Source: an uncultured Prevotellaceae bacterium
GTDB lineage: Bacteria; Bacteroidota; Bacteroidia; Bacteroidales; Bacteroidaceae
Length of the DNA: 36,269 nt
Reading direction: 5' to 3'
Assembly (NCBI GenBank): GCA_902800495.1
Contig: CADCET010000030.1
Coordinates: 1-36,269, forward strand
The translations under genes and the position numbers were made by a program. This document shows, piece by piece, positions 14,443 to 23,906 of this stretch (the stretch's first letter is position 1; each line of letters starts with the position of its first letter). Below the pieces are notes generated by a model. It saw nothing but the letters and a program-made list of their open reading frames with translations. It did no database searches and was not told the origin of the DNA.

Positions 14443-15681
14443 ATGAAATACGAAACGAAAGTACTGACGACGAAGTATCAGAAACCTGATGCATACGGGG
14501 CATTGTCGATGCCCGTCTACTATACGGCGGCGTTTGAGTTTGAGTCTGCCAAGGCCATGGGCGACGCGTTTTGCGGTCGCTCCATGGCCCCGTCGTATGC
14601 CCGCATCGCTAACCCGACGGTGACCTATCTGGAGGAGCGCGTGCGACAACTGACGGGCGCCACGAGCGTCACGGCACTCAATACGGGTATGGCGGCCATC
14701 CACTATGCCCTCACAGCTGTCAGCGCAGCAGGACTCAACATCGTGGCCTCGAAGCATCTGTTTGGCAATAGTGTCTCTTTGATTCGTGACACCCTCGGCA
14801 ACTTCGGCGTAGAAGCACGCTTTGTCGATTTTACGAAACCTGAGGAAGTGGAGGCAAAGATCGACGACAAGACCTGTGCGCTGTTCTTTGAGATCATCAC
14901 CAATCCGCAGTTGTTCGTGGCAGACATTCGCGCGCTGGCCGACATTGCCCACAAGGCCGGTGTACCCCTGATTGCAGATACTACTATCGTACCGTTTTCA
15001 ACCTTCCGCGCCGTCGATTTCGGCGTGGATATCGAAGTGGTGTCGAGCACGAAGTATATCTCCGGTGGCGGCACAGGCCTCGGTGGTCTGCTCATCGACT
15101 ACGGAAAGTTCGATTGGTCGCAGTCGCCCTCGCCAGCCTTACAAGCTCGTATCAAGAAGGTTGGTAAGAAACTGGCGTTTACGGCTCGTGTGAAAACAGA
15201 ACTGGTGACGAACCTCGGCTCACTGATGACACCTCAGGCAGCCTACATGGAAACCCTTGGCCTCGACACCCTCGACATCCGTTTCCGTCGTCAGGCGGAG
15301 ACCACTTTGTGGCTTGCCAAACAATGTCAGCAACTGCCAGAGATCAAGCGCGTCAACTATACTGGCTTGGAGGATAATCCTTTCTATGAACTCTCGAAGG
15401 CGCAATTTGGTCCCTTGCCAGGTGCCGTCTTCACCATCGACCTTGAGTCAAAGGAAGCCGCGTGGGCGTTCATCGATAAGCTTCAGATTATCCGTCGTGC
15501 CACGAACCTCTTCGACCGCAAGTCGCTGACCATCCATCCTGCGTCCACCATTTTCGGCCTCTTCACCCCCGAACAATGTGCGGAGATGTCCGTCCCTGAC
15601 ACCACCGTCCGCCTCAGCATCGGCCTCGAAGCCGGTGAAGACCTGTTAGAGGATATCAAACAAAGCATAATAAGAGTATAG
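14443..15681 (+). CDS. Cys/Met-metabolism PLP enzyme, O-acetylhomoserine sulfhydrylase-like
   Basis: This 412-residue fold-type I PLP enzyme belongs to the Cys/Met metabolism family. The PLP lysine is Lys204 in SSTKYISGGGTG. Tyr52 lies in SYARIANPTVTYLE, the usual phosphate-binding contact from the partner subunit. Asp179 in PLIADTT pairs with the pyridine nitrogen. The EIITNPQLFVADI block is closer to O-acetylhomoserine sulfhydrylases (MetY) than to cystathionine gamma-lyase types. The exact reaction (sulfhydrylation of acetylhomoserine or methionine gamma-lysis) cannot be settled by eye. It is a single gene with its own promoter, converging on the aspartic-protease gene. Confidence 0.85.
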   Translation: MKYETKVLTTKYQKPDAYGALSMPVYYTAAFEFESAKAMGDAFCGRSMAPSYARIANPTVTYLEERVRQLTGATSVTALNTGMAAIHYALTAVSAAGLNIVASKHLFGNSVSLIRDTLGNFGVEARFVDFTKPEEVEAKIDDKTCALFFEIITNPQLFVADIRALADIAHKAGVPLIADTTIVPFSTFRAVDFGVDIEVVSSTKYISGGGTGLGGLLIDYGKFDWSQSPSPALQARIKKVGKKLAFTARVKTELVTNLGSLMTPQAAYMETLGLDTLDIRFRRQAETTLWLAKQCQQLPEIKRVNYTGLEDNPFYELSKAQFGPLPGAVFTIDLESKEAAWAFIDKLQIIRRATNLFDRKSLTIHPASTIFGLFTPEQCAEMSVPDTTVRLSIGLEAGEDLLEDIKQSIIRV

Positions 15682-15702
15682 TGACTGCTACGCATTACAG
15701 CG

Positions 15703-15712
15703 GCCGCTCGTT
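15703..15712. repeat. Solo copy of the GGCCGCTCGT repeat core
   Basis: The 10-bp core of the 21-bp tandem repeat at 9355-9469 recurs here, between the stop of the PLP gene and the stop of the convergent aspartic-protease gene. Confidence 0.6.
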
Positions 15713-16887
15713 TATTTGGTTAGTCGCACCTGTTTGTCGTGCCCTTCCCGGTCGCGTATGGTCAGGGTGTAGGTCATGCCCTTGATAAAGGGGAAGGTGG
15801 TGAACTGGCGGAACGAGCGGATGGGGGTGTCGTTGATCTGCAGGATGATGTCGCCCTGACGGAAGCCCTGGCGGTAGGGATCGCTGTCCTCCCAGACGAG
15901 GCCTACGGATGCCATGCCGTGGAGCGGCACGTAGTAGATGTCTGGCAGGTGATTGTCGACTACCGTCAGCCGTCCGTCGTCGTAGGGTTGGAAGACGAGT
16001 TGGCGACGCTTGGGATTGATGATGACCGTGCCGTAGGCGAGCAGGGCGGCGCCTATCGTGGAGCGGCCCTGCGTGGTCAGCGTGCGTACACTGTTGAAGG
16101 TGTAGTCGCCCCAGCGCAGGGCGGTGAGACAGAGGGCGGTGACGACGTCGGTAGCCTCGGCGCCGTAGTGGCTGATGCGGAGGCTGCCGTGCGTGCGGCC
16201 TTCCACCTGATGCTGTATCTCAGCGGGGGAACCGTTGAGCGCCGCGTCGTAGCTGAGGCGTGAGAGAGCGTAGAACGAGCGGTCGCCGGTGTCGAAGCGG
16301 ACGGACTCCTCGTAGCGGTCGAAAGGACTGAGGGTGACGAAGGGCACGTGGTTGTGCAGGCGGTAGCGCGCTTCGTAGCCCGGCTCGTCGTCGAAGAGCC
16401 TCTTGCGGTCGGTCAGGATGAGGCGCCGGTGGCGCGTGTCAATCTTACAGATGATGCCCTTGTTGAAAATGTCGAAACCTAAGATGCCATCGGCACCCTT
16501 AGCCGTCGGTGGGCGGCTGACGACGTTGGCACGATAGTTGGTGAGGGTCAGACAGCCTAAGCGGACAGGCGGCAGACAGACCACTGGTGTGGCGTAGGTC
16601 TGCCCGTTGGCGTCGTGCGAGGTGATATGTCCCTGCGGACGGGTGCCGTCGATATGTACGTCGCTGTAGATGCCGCTCATGCCGGCGCCAGTGTCGAGCA
16701 AGAAACGGTAGACGCCGTCGCCGATGGTGACGGGTACGTAGACCCGTCCTTGTTCGACGTCGATGGCCAGTGTGTCGGCAAAATCCTTGGCCGACAGGTC
16801 GAAATTGAGTTTATAGTAATACTGCTGAGCGTCACCGGCGACGCTCAGCAGTATGAGGATGAGAGATATGACAATCCTATTTCGCAT
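15712..16887 (-). CDS. Exported retropepsin-like aspartic protease with C-terminal PDZ domain
   Basis: This 391-residue protein has a signal peptide (residues 1-20, ending SVAGDA). The aspartic-protease motif FLLDTGAGMSG carries Asp65, and an ILGFDIF block lies near residues 133-139, as in single-domain pepsin-like proteins of bacteria. A second half (about 190-300) repeats the fold with VRFDTGDRSFYAL, where FDTGD is a second active-site-like motif. A PDZ domain (about 325-390) reads SDPYRQGFRQGDIILQIND. It probably cleaves or binds peptides in the periplasm or at the surface. Its start overlaps the end of the S46 peptidase gene by 11 nt, so the two are coupled. Substrate unknown. Confidence 0.8.
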   Translation of the reverse strand: MRNRIVISLILILLSVAGDAQQYYYKLNFDLSAKDFADTLAIDVEQGRVYVPVTIGDGVYRFLLDTGAGMSGIYSDVHIDGTRPQGHITSHDANGQTYATPVVCLPPVRLGCLTLTNYRANVVSRPPTAKGADGILGFDIFNKGIICKIDTRHRRLILTDRKRLFDDEPGYEARYRLHNHVPFVTLSPFDRYEESVRFDTGDRSFYALSRLSYDAALNGSPAEIQHQVEGRTHGSLRISHYGAEATDVVTALCLTALRWGDYTFNSVRTLTTQGRSTIGAALLAYGTVIINPKRRQLVFQPYDDGRLTVVDNHLPDIYYVPLHGMASVGLVWEDSDPYRQGFRQGDIILQINDTPIRSFRQFTTFPFIKGMTYTLTIRDREGHDKQVRLTK

Positions 16888-18964
16888 GAATCTCTTTCAG
16901 CAGACGGTCGGCGTGGCCCCACTTGTCCATCATGAAGAGGACGTAGCGGATGTCGACGCCGATGCAGCGGGCCAGCTGGGTGTCGAAGAAGATGTCGGAG
17001 GACAGCGAGTCCCAGTTGCCGTCGAAGGCCAGGCCGATGAGGCGGTTCTGTCCGTCGAACATCGGCGAGCCGCTGTTGCCGCCGGTGATGTCGTTGGTGG
17101 TGAGGAAGCAGAGGGGCATGTCGCCGGCCTCCTGCATCAGTGTGATCATCTCGGGCTCCACCTTGTAATCCTCGATGGAATCGCCCTTTTTCATCTTTGC
17201 CACCATGCTTGGAGCGGTGGTGCGGTAGCCCGAGCGCCATGAGCCTAAGCGGTACTCCTTCACCTGTCCGTAAGAGAGACGCATGGTGAAGTTAGCGTCG
17301 CTGTAGTGAGGCATATCCTCCTCCATACGCAGCTTGGCGGCACAGAGGGCACGTTCCTGCTCGTCGATGCTGTCGCTATACAGCAAATAGCCCCTGCGCA
17401 GGTCGTCCATGATGGTGGTCAGGTCGAGACCATAGGCTACGCCCGGGTCTTTCATGAACGACTTCTTGTTGGGGTACAGGCGCGAGCCTTTCTTTGACGG
17501 CTTCATCAGGCGCGACTTGGCGTAGAGATAGTTGGCGTAAGCCTGACAGTCGCCGCCGAACTTGGCGTCGATGGTCTTGTAGAACTCCGGCAGGTAGACA
17601 GGGTGGGGCACCTTCTCGCGGTAGTTCTTGAGCAGCGTACCGAGGATTTCGCGGTCGGTGTCGTAGTCCCATGTCTCGCTGTTGTCCTTGATGTTGATGT
17701 GCTGACGACGGCCGTGACCCACGGGGTTGGCACCGTTATGGACGAACATGGCGCGGGTAGACAGCTCGTCGGTGCGGCGGAAAGTCTCGCTGAAGTTGAT
17801 GATGGCCTGGGCCACCTCCAAGCGCTCGGCGTAGAGATGCTCTAAACGCTGGAAGTCGAGTTGGCCTTTGAACAGTCCGGTAGAGTCCTGCCACTGGCGC
17901 AGCAAGGCCTCGAACTGCTGTTTCTGGCCAATCAGCCCGATGGAATCGATACATTTGTTCATACCGATGGAGTTCTTCCAGTAGTTGCTCGACTGTGCGT
18001 ATTTCGAGTCGTACTTGATGCGGACGGCCTCGGCGGCGTCCATGTGGCGCTTCATCACCTCCTGCTTCACACCACGCACCTGGGCGCGGATGTTGTTCTG
18101 CTCGTAGCGCTCACGGATGCCGTAGCTCGACAGGTAGCGCGACGTGGAGCCCGGGTAGCCCATGGTCATCGAGAACGAGCCCTCCTGATAGCCTTCGTCC
18201 GACACACGGGCCCAGTGCTGGGGGTGGTAGGGCACGTTGTCCTTTGAGTAGTCGGCCGGGCCGCCCGTCTTCGGGTCGGCATAGATGCGGAAGACGCTGA
18301 AGTCGCACGTCTGGCGCGGCCACATCCAGTTGTCGGTCTCGCCGCCGAACTTACCCATCGACTTGGGGATGGTAAACACCAGTCGCAGGTCGCGGAAGTC
18401 GCGGTAGGTGGTGGCAAAGTAGCGGTTGCCCTCGTAGAAGGGCTTCAGCTCCAGACGCAGGGTGGAGTCCTGCTCCTTGACCTGCTTTGACATGGCGTTC
18501 TCGATGCTATCGAGGAAGGCCGTACGGTCGTATATGCTCATGGCTTCAAAGGCGGGCGTCAGAATCTGATCGGTGACGTCCTTCTGCTCTACCATGAACG
18601 ATACGAACATATCCTTGTTGGGCAGTTCCTCTTCGAACGACTTGGCGTAGAAACCGTCAATCATGTAGTCGTGCTCGACGGTGGAGTGCGAGCGGATGGC
18701 CTCGAAGCCACAGTGGTGGTTGGTGAACACCAGTCCGTCGGGCGAGACAACCACGCCCGAGCAGTAGCCTGAGAAGTTGACGACCGCCTTCATGATGGCA
18801 TCGTCGGCCTGGTAGAGCTGACTATAGGGCAGCTGGTAGCCCTCCATACGCATCTGTTCGTAGACGGCGTTGGGCAGGTTGTAGAGTGTCCACATGCCCT
18901 CGTCGGCCTTGGCGCCAAGGGCTGCCAAGCAAGCAAGGGTCAGACAAAAACGTTTCACTTTCAT
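16877..18964 (-). CDS. S46 dipeptidyl-peptidase, DPP7-type specificity
   Basis: S46 enzymes remove dipeptides from peptide N-termini in the periplasm of asaccharolytic and gut Bacteroidota. The 695-residue length is typical. A signal peptide covers residues 1-20. The catalytic triad can be placed at His84 (TNHHCGFE), Asp221 (CDFSVFRIY) and Ser631 (TGGNSGSPMFDG). The residue 18 positions after the serine is Gly649 (AFDGNWD). In the family, Gly here goes with DPP7 (hydrophobic P1), while Arg goes with DPP11 (acidic P1). It sits between the CotH surface protein (12 nt upstream) and the aspartic protease, so the set may act in processing peptides. Confidence 0.92.
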   Translation of the reverse strand: MKVKRFCLTLACLAALGAKADEGMWTLYNLPNAVYEQMRMEGYQLPYSQLYQADDAIMKAVVNFSGYCSGVVVSPDGLVFTNHHCGFEAIRSHSTVEHDYMIDGFYAKSFEEELPNKDMFVSFMVEQKDVTDQILTPAFEAMSIYDRTAFLDSIENAMSKQVKEQDSTLRLELKPFYEGNRYFATTYRDFRDLRLVFTIPKSMGKFGGETDNWMWPRQTCDFSVFRIYADPKTGGPADYSKDNVPYHPQHWARVSDEGYQEGSFSMTMGYPGSTSRYLSSYGIRERYEQNNIRAQVRGVKQEVMKRHMDAAEAVRIKYDSKYAQSSNYWKNSIGMNKCIDSIGLIGQKQQFEALLRQWQDSTGLFKGQLDFQRLEHLYAERLEVAQAIINFSETFRRTDELSTRAMFVHNGANPVGHGRRQHINIKDNSETWDYDTDREILGTLLKNYREKVPHPVYLPEFYKTIDAKFGGDCQAYANYLYAKSRLMKPSKKGSRLYPNKKSFMKDPGVAYGLDLTTIMDDLRRGYLLYSDSIDEQERALCAAKLRMEEDMPHYSDANFTMRLSYGQVKEYRLGSWRSGYRTTAPSMVAKMKKGDSIEDYKVEPEMITLMQEAGDMPLCFLTTNDITGGNSGSPMFDGQNRLIGLAFDGNWDSLSSDIFFDTQLARCIGVDIRYVLFMMDKWGHADRLLKEIHAK

Positions 18965-18976
18965 AAATCTTATGTA

Positions 18977-21900
18977 TTATTTCTTGATAAACTTACGTCC
19001 ATTCTTGATATAGATGCCAGGTGCCAAGGGGCCTTGCACGGCCTGACCCTTCAGGTCGTAAACCTGTCCGGCGTCTTCGCGCTCAGCCAGTCTGTCGCTG
19101 ATGCCTGTAATGACGGGCTGTTCCACGTTGACGGCGTAGCTCGAGAAGACGTTGCTCTTGGCGATGGTCGGCATGTTCATGACGTAGACCTGGCTGCTGC
19201 CGTCAGGATAGCGGCCGACGGTCTGGTCGGACGTGTGGGCGGCATAGACGAAGTGGTCGGCCCACGACTCGTCGGCAGCTGTCAGTACGATCTCGCCACC
19301 GTCCTTGTCGAGCTTGAACGAGGCGTGGAGCTGGCTGAGCGGACTCTCCTTGTCGCACCAGACAATGAGGTAGCCGTGGGCAGGGATGGTGGTCGAAGCC
19401 TGGCTGTTGTCCTTGCTGATCTGGTACTTCTTCGGATCCTCCGGCTTGTCGCTGAGGTACATACCCTCGACATTGACCGGCTGGTCGGTGGTGTTGTAGA
19501 GTTCCACCCAGTCCTTGCGCTTGAAGTAGTCGTTGACGTAGATGCCGTCGTCGGCACTGACCTCGTTGATACGGACGGGCATGATGCTCTGGGCGTTCTT
19601 CTCGCTGTCGCTGAGCTTGTCGAACGAGGCGGTAAGGTTGACGGTGCCACTGGGCAGGCTCATCTCCTTCTCAGTGCTGACGATGGTGCTGCCGTTCTTC
19701 CAACTGTTGAAGCGGTAGCCGGCAGGTGCCTCGGCGCGCAGGGTGACAGGGCCGAAGAGGTGACCGTTGAAGTCGGCGTAAGGCACTTCGATACCATTAA
19801 TGAACAGGTGGGCGTCCGTATTGTTGCTCTTCAGCGTGACCGTCTGACGGCTGACGCTCGTGAGCTTCATGGGCGAGAACTGCTTCAGGTAGTTGGTCAT
19901 CGTGGCGCTGCGGCTGCTGTTGATGTTGTTCTTGATGGTCTTGGCAGAGTTCTCTACATTGTGTCCCTTGCCGAGATTGCTGCCCCAGCTCTGTCCGGCA
20001 ATGTTCTTCATCAGCTGGCACATCCCCTTGACGTTGTTCACTAGTTCGTCGACAATCTTACCGGTGCGTGTCGGCTCGAAGACGCTGCCGCCAACGATAC
20101 AGTAGGTGTCGATGAACTTGCGGCGGTACTCATCGTTCTTCAGCAGGTTCAGGAACAGGTTGACGATGTCCTTGTTGTAGCTTGTTCGCGGAGCCGTCGC
20201 ATCGTCCTTGAACTTCTCAAAGGTGGTGAAGGGGTTGTCGCCACTATAGTCCCAGCAGCCCTTGAAGGCGTAGTCGAGGTCGAAGCTGACGAAACGGTAA
20301 CGTCCGTCGTTGCGGCTGCGGTAGGCCTTGATATTGTTGTCGGGCCAGTCGTCGTTGTAGAGGTAGAAGGTGACGGCCATGTAATTGGTGAACTCGTCAA
20401 TGTCGAGCAGCGTCTTCAGTTCCTCGTAGGCAGCGGCGTTGGTGGCGTTCTTGCCTAACTCGAAGATGCGCTTGATGGCCGCATCGTCGCCATTCTTTAT
20501 CGTCATGTTCTCGAGGGCGTCGAGCTCCTCGTCGTCGTAGCCCCAGTTGGCGTAGGCGAAGTCGTCGTTGTTAGGCTCGCGCAGGTTGAAGACACCACGC
20601 AGCTCGCCGTTTACATATTCTATAACGGGCACGTACGACTGCACGTCTACATCAAGGCCCGAACGCTGGATGATGGTCTCTAAGGCAGCGTCGATGAAGC
20701 GGGCGTCGTGACGCCACATATCGTTGCCGCCGTTGCGTATGAGCAGTGTCTTGTTGCGCGTATAGGGCTTCTGCGGGAAGAACGGATAGTCGAAGCGGTT
20801 CTGACCGTCGAACACCTTGCCGGCCTTCAGCTTGAACGAGCGGTAGACCAGCGTGCGGGTATAGCCGCCCGACACCTTGATGTTCACGTCCTGATTGTAA
20901 AGCATCTTGCCGTCAGGGCTGATGTATGAGAAGTTCACGGGGCGGTCCCAATCCTGCGCATAGTTTCTTTTCTGACCGTTTGTATAGCTGGCAACCGCAC
21001 CGTTAGTGCCGTCGCCGTCGCAGTCGAAGCCGATCTTCGGGTCGGTGAAGTACTTCTGGTCGCCGACGATGGAGATGATGGGCAGGGTATACTGGTTCGA
21101 GGTCTTGATATAGCTGCGGGTGACGGGAACGCTGGGCAGGTAGCCGTCCTTGAACAGGCGCAGCGTGAGGTTCGTGGTGTTCGAGATGGTGAACTGTCCG
21201 TCCTCGCTCTTCTTGCTGGCTTCTTCCACGGTGCCGCCCGAGGTGTCAAGCTCCCACGACACGTCGTCGAAGTAGAAGTTGTTCTCCTGACGGTCTTCGT
21301 TCAGGTTGAAGACGATGGACTGCATTCTTGCCGGCTTTGTCTGTCCTGACCACCGGTCATAGCTGAAGCCTGATTGCCCCTCTGTGATAACACCCTCGTA
21401 TTTGATCTCCTGCCATTCGGTGGTGATGTTGTAATGGGCGTCGAGGATGTCGTTCGTGATGTAGTCGTGGGGTTTGCCGTGTGTCTGTGTGGTGATGTAG
21501 GCGTTCTTGTCGGCACGCACCATCATGCGGAAACGGTATTTCTCACCCGGTTGCCATTTGTGGTCGGGGGTATAAACGAAGAGCTGTGCGTCCCAGGGAT
21601 TGGTGGGGTTCTGGACGGCATGAATCTTGATGCCGCGAGAACCGTTGACGCCCGCACCGTCGGTAATGACATATGAGTCGCCACTGCCGCCGGCATTGCG
21701 GCTGACGAGACTCACCGCCTCCGGGCCTTCGCTATCGCCGTTGACGACAAACTCCTTCCACGGCGATGTCTGGCCTTCGGACTTCGGTGCCGTCGGCAGA
21801 CTGCCGTCGGTGGTGTACATCAGTGTGGCGCCGTTGGGAATGCTCACCTTGACGTTGAGGGTATTGGTGAAGAGCTTACTGTCAACGTTGACGACAGGGG

Positions 21901-22375
21901 CGTCGAGACGCGTGTCAGCAAAAGTGGCCGTCGCGTTACTGGCGCCGGGCGTGACATCGGCCGTCCAGCCCCATGCCTCGCTGTCGACAGACTTACGAGC
22001 CCACGACATGCGGCTCATGGCGGCGGGGTACTCCTGGCTGGTCACAAGGCTGCCGCTCTTGTCGCTCAGATAGACGGTGCCGCCGTCGCAGTCGAGCTTG
22101 AAGGGGGCTTGATTGCTCTTGAGGTCGTTGGAACCCATCCACACGACGAGGTAGCCCTTGGACGGAATAGTACCGATGTGGTTCGGCATCTGCCAGCGCT
22201 TCAGGTTGGCGCCGTCGTCGCTGAGATACATTCCTGAGAGATTAACAGCTTGTTCGGTAGGATTGTATAGCTCAATCCAGCTGTCGAAGTTAATGGCCGG
22301 GCTCATCACTGAGCCTGCATTCGATGCCATAACTTCATTGATGACAATGGCAATGCTTAAGATGCTTGTCCACAT
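18977..22375 (-). CDS. Large CotH-kinase-fold protein with two lamin-tail domains and a sorting tail
   Basis: This 1132-residue protein has an N-terminal lamin-tail domain (INEVMASNAGS... WIELYNPTEQAVNLSGMYLS), a chitobiase/FN3-like segment (MYTTDGSLPT) and a carbohydrate-binding-like insert (about 220-390). A CotH domain follows with KTLLIRNGGNDMWRHDARF, GVFNLREPNNDDFAY and FVSFDLDYAFKGCWD; the DxD-type acidic residues fit the protein-kinase-like CotH fold. Next come an Ig-like region and a second lamin-tail domain (VRINEVSADDGIYVNDY). The end VYDLKGQ...GIYIKNGRKFIKK resembles a type A type IX sorting tail. The N-terminus is odd: only MWTSILSIA precedes the first domain, with no basic residues and an in-frame stop shortly upstream. 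Confidence 0.85.
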   Translation of the reverse strand: MWTSILSIAIVINEVMASNAGSVMSPAINFDSWIELYNPTEQAVNLSGMYLSDDGANLKRWQMPNHIGTIPSKGYLVVWMGSNDLKSNQAPFKLDCDGGTVYLSDKSGSLVTSQEYPAAMSRMSWARKSVDSEAWGWTADVTPGASNATATFADTRLDAPVVNVDSKLFTNTLNVKVSIPNGATLMYTTDGSLPTAPKSEGQTSPWKEFVVNGDSEGPEAVSLVSRNAGGSGDSYVITDGAGVNGSRGIKIHAVQNPTNPWDAQLFVYTPDHKWQPGEKYRFRMMVRADKNAYITTQTHGKPHDYITNDILDAHYNITTEWQEIKYEGVITEGQSGFSYDRWSGQTKPARMQSIVFNLNEDRQENNFYFDDVSWELDTSGGTVEEASKKSEDGQFTISNTTNLTLRLFKDGYLPSVPVTRSYIKTSNQYTLPIISIVGDQKYFTDPKIGFDCDGDGTNGAVASYTNGQKRNYAQDWDRPVNFSYISPDGKMLYNQDVNIKVSGGYTRTLVYRSFKLKAGKVFDGQNRFDYPFFPQKPYTRNKTLLIRNGGNDMWRHDARFIDAALETIIQRSGLDVDVQSYVPVIEYVNGELRGVFNLREPNNDDFAYANWGYDDEELDALENMTIKNGDDAAIKRIFELGKNATNAAAYEELKTLLDIDEFTNYMAVTFYLYNDDWPDNNIKAYRSRNDGRYRFVSFDLDYAFKGCWDYSGDNPFTTFEKFKDDATAPRTSYNKDIVNLFLNLLKNDEYRRKFIDTYCIVGGSVFEPTRTGKIVDELVNNVKGMCQLMKNIAGQSWGSNLGKGHNVENSAKTIKNNINSSRSATMTNYLKQFSPMKLTSVSRQTVTLKSNNTDAHLFINGIEVPYADFNGHLFGPVTLRAEAPAGYRFNSWKNGSTIVSTEKEMSLPSGTVNLTASFDKLSDSEKNAQSIMPVRINEVSADDGIYVNDYFKRKDWVELYNTTDQPVNVEGMYLSDKPEDPKKYQISKDNSQASTTIPAHGYLIVWCDKESPLSQLHASFKLDKDGGEIVLTAADESWADHFVYAAHTSDQTVGRYPDGSSQVYVMNMPTIAKSNVFSSYAVNVEQPVITGISDRLAEREDAGQVYDLKGQAVQGPLAPGIYIKNGRKFIKK

Positions 22376-22401
22376 GGTTGATAATGTTGGTTTTTAATTG
22401 G

Positions 22402-23853
22402 TCATTTCTTCCGGAAGTGGCGGCCAATCACGGGCAGGCTGCTCAGCGGCAGGTCGCGCCTGACGACAAAGGCCAGGAAGAGGACGATGAGCAGCGTGTT
22501 GCCCAGCAGCTGTGCCCACACAGGCAGACTGTTGGTAACGGTGTACATCGCGGCCGTGAAGACGGCGGCGAGCCCTACATAGCAGCAGATGTCCTTCATA
22601 GGGTAGGGGATGGGGTTCTTCATCTGTCCCACGACATAGCTCAGCACCATCGCCGTGCCGTAGCCCGCGACACCGCCCCAGGCGCAGGCCCAGTAGCCGT
22701 ACTTGGGGATGAGCAGGACGTTGACGGCGAAGAGCACGCCACAGCCGGCCAGTGAGAACCATGCGCCGTAGATGGTCTTGTCGATGAGCTTGTACCAGAA
22801 CGACAGGTTGAAGTAGACACCCATCATAATCTCGGCCACCATCACGACGGGCACCACGCCGAGACCCTCGCGGTAGTCCTCGCCGATGATATACTGCAGG
22901 ACAGGCATCCAGCCAATGACGCAGAGGAAGGCCAGGAGCGTGAAGATGAGGAAATACTTCATGGCGGCGGCGTAGTATTCGGTCTTGTCGGCATCCTTGT
23001 TCTTGGCGAAGACGATGGGTTCGTAGGCGTAGCGGAAGGCCTGCGTTATCATCGCCATAATCATGGCTATCTTGACACAGGAGCCGTAGATGCCCAACTG
23101 CACGTTGGCGTCAGCCTCGTCGGGATAGACGAGTGGGAAGATAATCTTGTCGGCCACCTGGTTAAGGATGCCGGCAATGCCGAGAATCAGGATGGGCCAT
23201 GAGTAGCTGAGCATCTGCCGCAGCAGTCGGCCGTCGAAGTGCCAATGGATGCGGAACAGGTCGGGCAGGAAGAACAACGTGATGAAGCCCGTGCAGAGCA
23301 GGTTGATGAAGAAGACGTAGAACACCGACGTCTTGCCTAACAGGACGAAGTAGACGAGGTTCAGGCCGATATTCAGGAAGATGAACAGCAACTTGAGTGA
23401 CGCGAAACGGACGGCGCGCTTCTGATAGCGCAGAAAACTGAAGGGGATGGCCTGCAGGGCGTCGAGTGCCACGACGACAGCCATCATCGTCAGGTAGTCG
23501 GGATGGGCAGCATAGCCCAGGGCACTGCTGATGGGGGTGATGAAGCCGAAGATTGACAGCAGGAAAATGGCTGTCAGCGTGCCGACGGTGGCAAAGGCTG
23601 TGGTAAAGACCGTATCGGGCTTGTATCGCTCGTCGTTGGCAAAGCGGAAGAGCGTTGTCTCCATGCCGAAGGTCAGCAGCACCATCATCAGTGCTGTGTA
23701 GGCATAGATGTTGGTACTGATGCCGTAGTCGCCGGAAGCCTTCGGCATATAGTGTGTATAGAGCGGTACCAGCAGGTAGTTCAGGAACCGCCCGACAATG
23801 CTTGAGAGACCGTAGATGGCCGTGTCCTTGGCGAGAGATTTTAAGTTGGGCAT
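22402..23853 (-). CDS. Polysaccharide/lipid-linked oligosaccharide flippase (MOP superfamily)
   Basis: This 483-residue membrane protein has about 12-14 hydrophobic helices throughout. The N-terminal SLAKDTAIYGLSSIVGRFLNYLLVP is the usual start of Wzx/RfbX-type exporters (split here at 20 residues: SLAKDTAIYGLSSIVGRFLN). A polysaccharide-biosynthesis C-terminal region covers about 330-480. Such proteins flip undecaprenyl-linked glycans across the inner membrane. No glycosyltransferase is next to it; it lies between the SpmAB fusion (49 nt upstream) and the CotH protein (26 nt downstream), so its glycan partner genes are elsewhere. The substrate cannot be predicted. Confidence 0.87.
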   Translation of the reverse strand: MPNLKSLAKDTAIYGLSSIVGRFLNYLLVPLYTHYMPKASGDYGISTNIYAYTALMMVLLTFGMETTLFRFANDERYKPDTVFTTAFATVGTLTAIFLLSIFGFITPISSALGYAAHPDYLTMMAVVVALDALQAIPFSFLRYQKRAVRFASLKLLFIFLNIGLNLVYFVLLGKTSVFYVFFINLLCTGFITLFFLPDLFRIHWHFDGRLLRQMLSYSWPILILGIAGILNQVADKIIFPLVYPDEADANVQLGIYGSCVKIAMIMAMITQAFRYAYEPIVFAKNKDADKTEYYAAAMKYFLIFTLLAFLCVIGWMPVLQYIIGEDYREGLGVVPVVMVAEIMMGVYFNLSFWYKLIDKTIYGAWFSLAGCGVLFAVNVLLIPKYGYWACAWGGVAGYGTAMVLSYVVGQMKNPIPYPMKDICCYVGLAAVFTAAMYTVTNSLPVWAQLLGNTLLIVLFLAFVVRRDLPLSSLPVIGRHFRKK

Positions 23854-23861
23854 ATTGTGAT

Positions 23862-23906
23862 GGGACTAATGGGACTTATGGGTCTTATGGGACTAATGGG
23901 TCTTAT
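23862..23906. repeat. 9-bp tandem repeat, five copies, at the end of the SpmAB gene
   Basis: Units GGG(A/T)CT(A/T)AT run at 23862, 23871, 23880, 23889 and 23898. The last copy overlaps the TAA stop (23905-23903) of the SpmAB gene, and the array fills the gap to the flippase gene. Confidence 0.85.

Noticed and set aside
19034-20044. 336-codon plus-strand gene
   Set aside because: It is antisense to the CotH gene, with no promoter or recognisable domain; long antisense frames are expected in GC-rich coding DNA.
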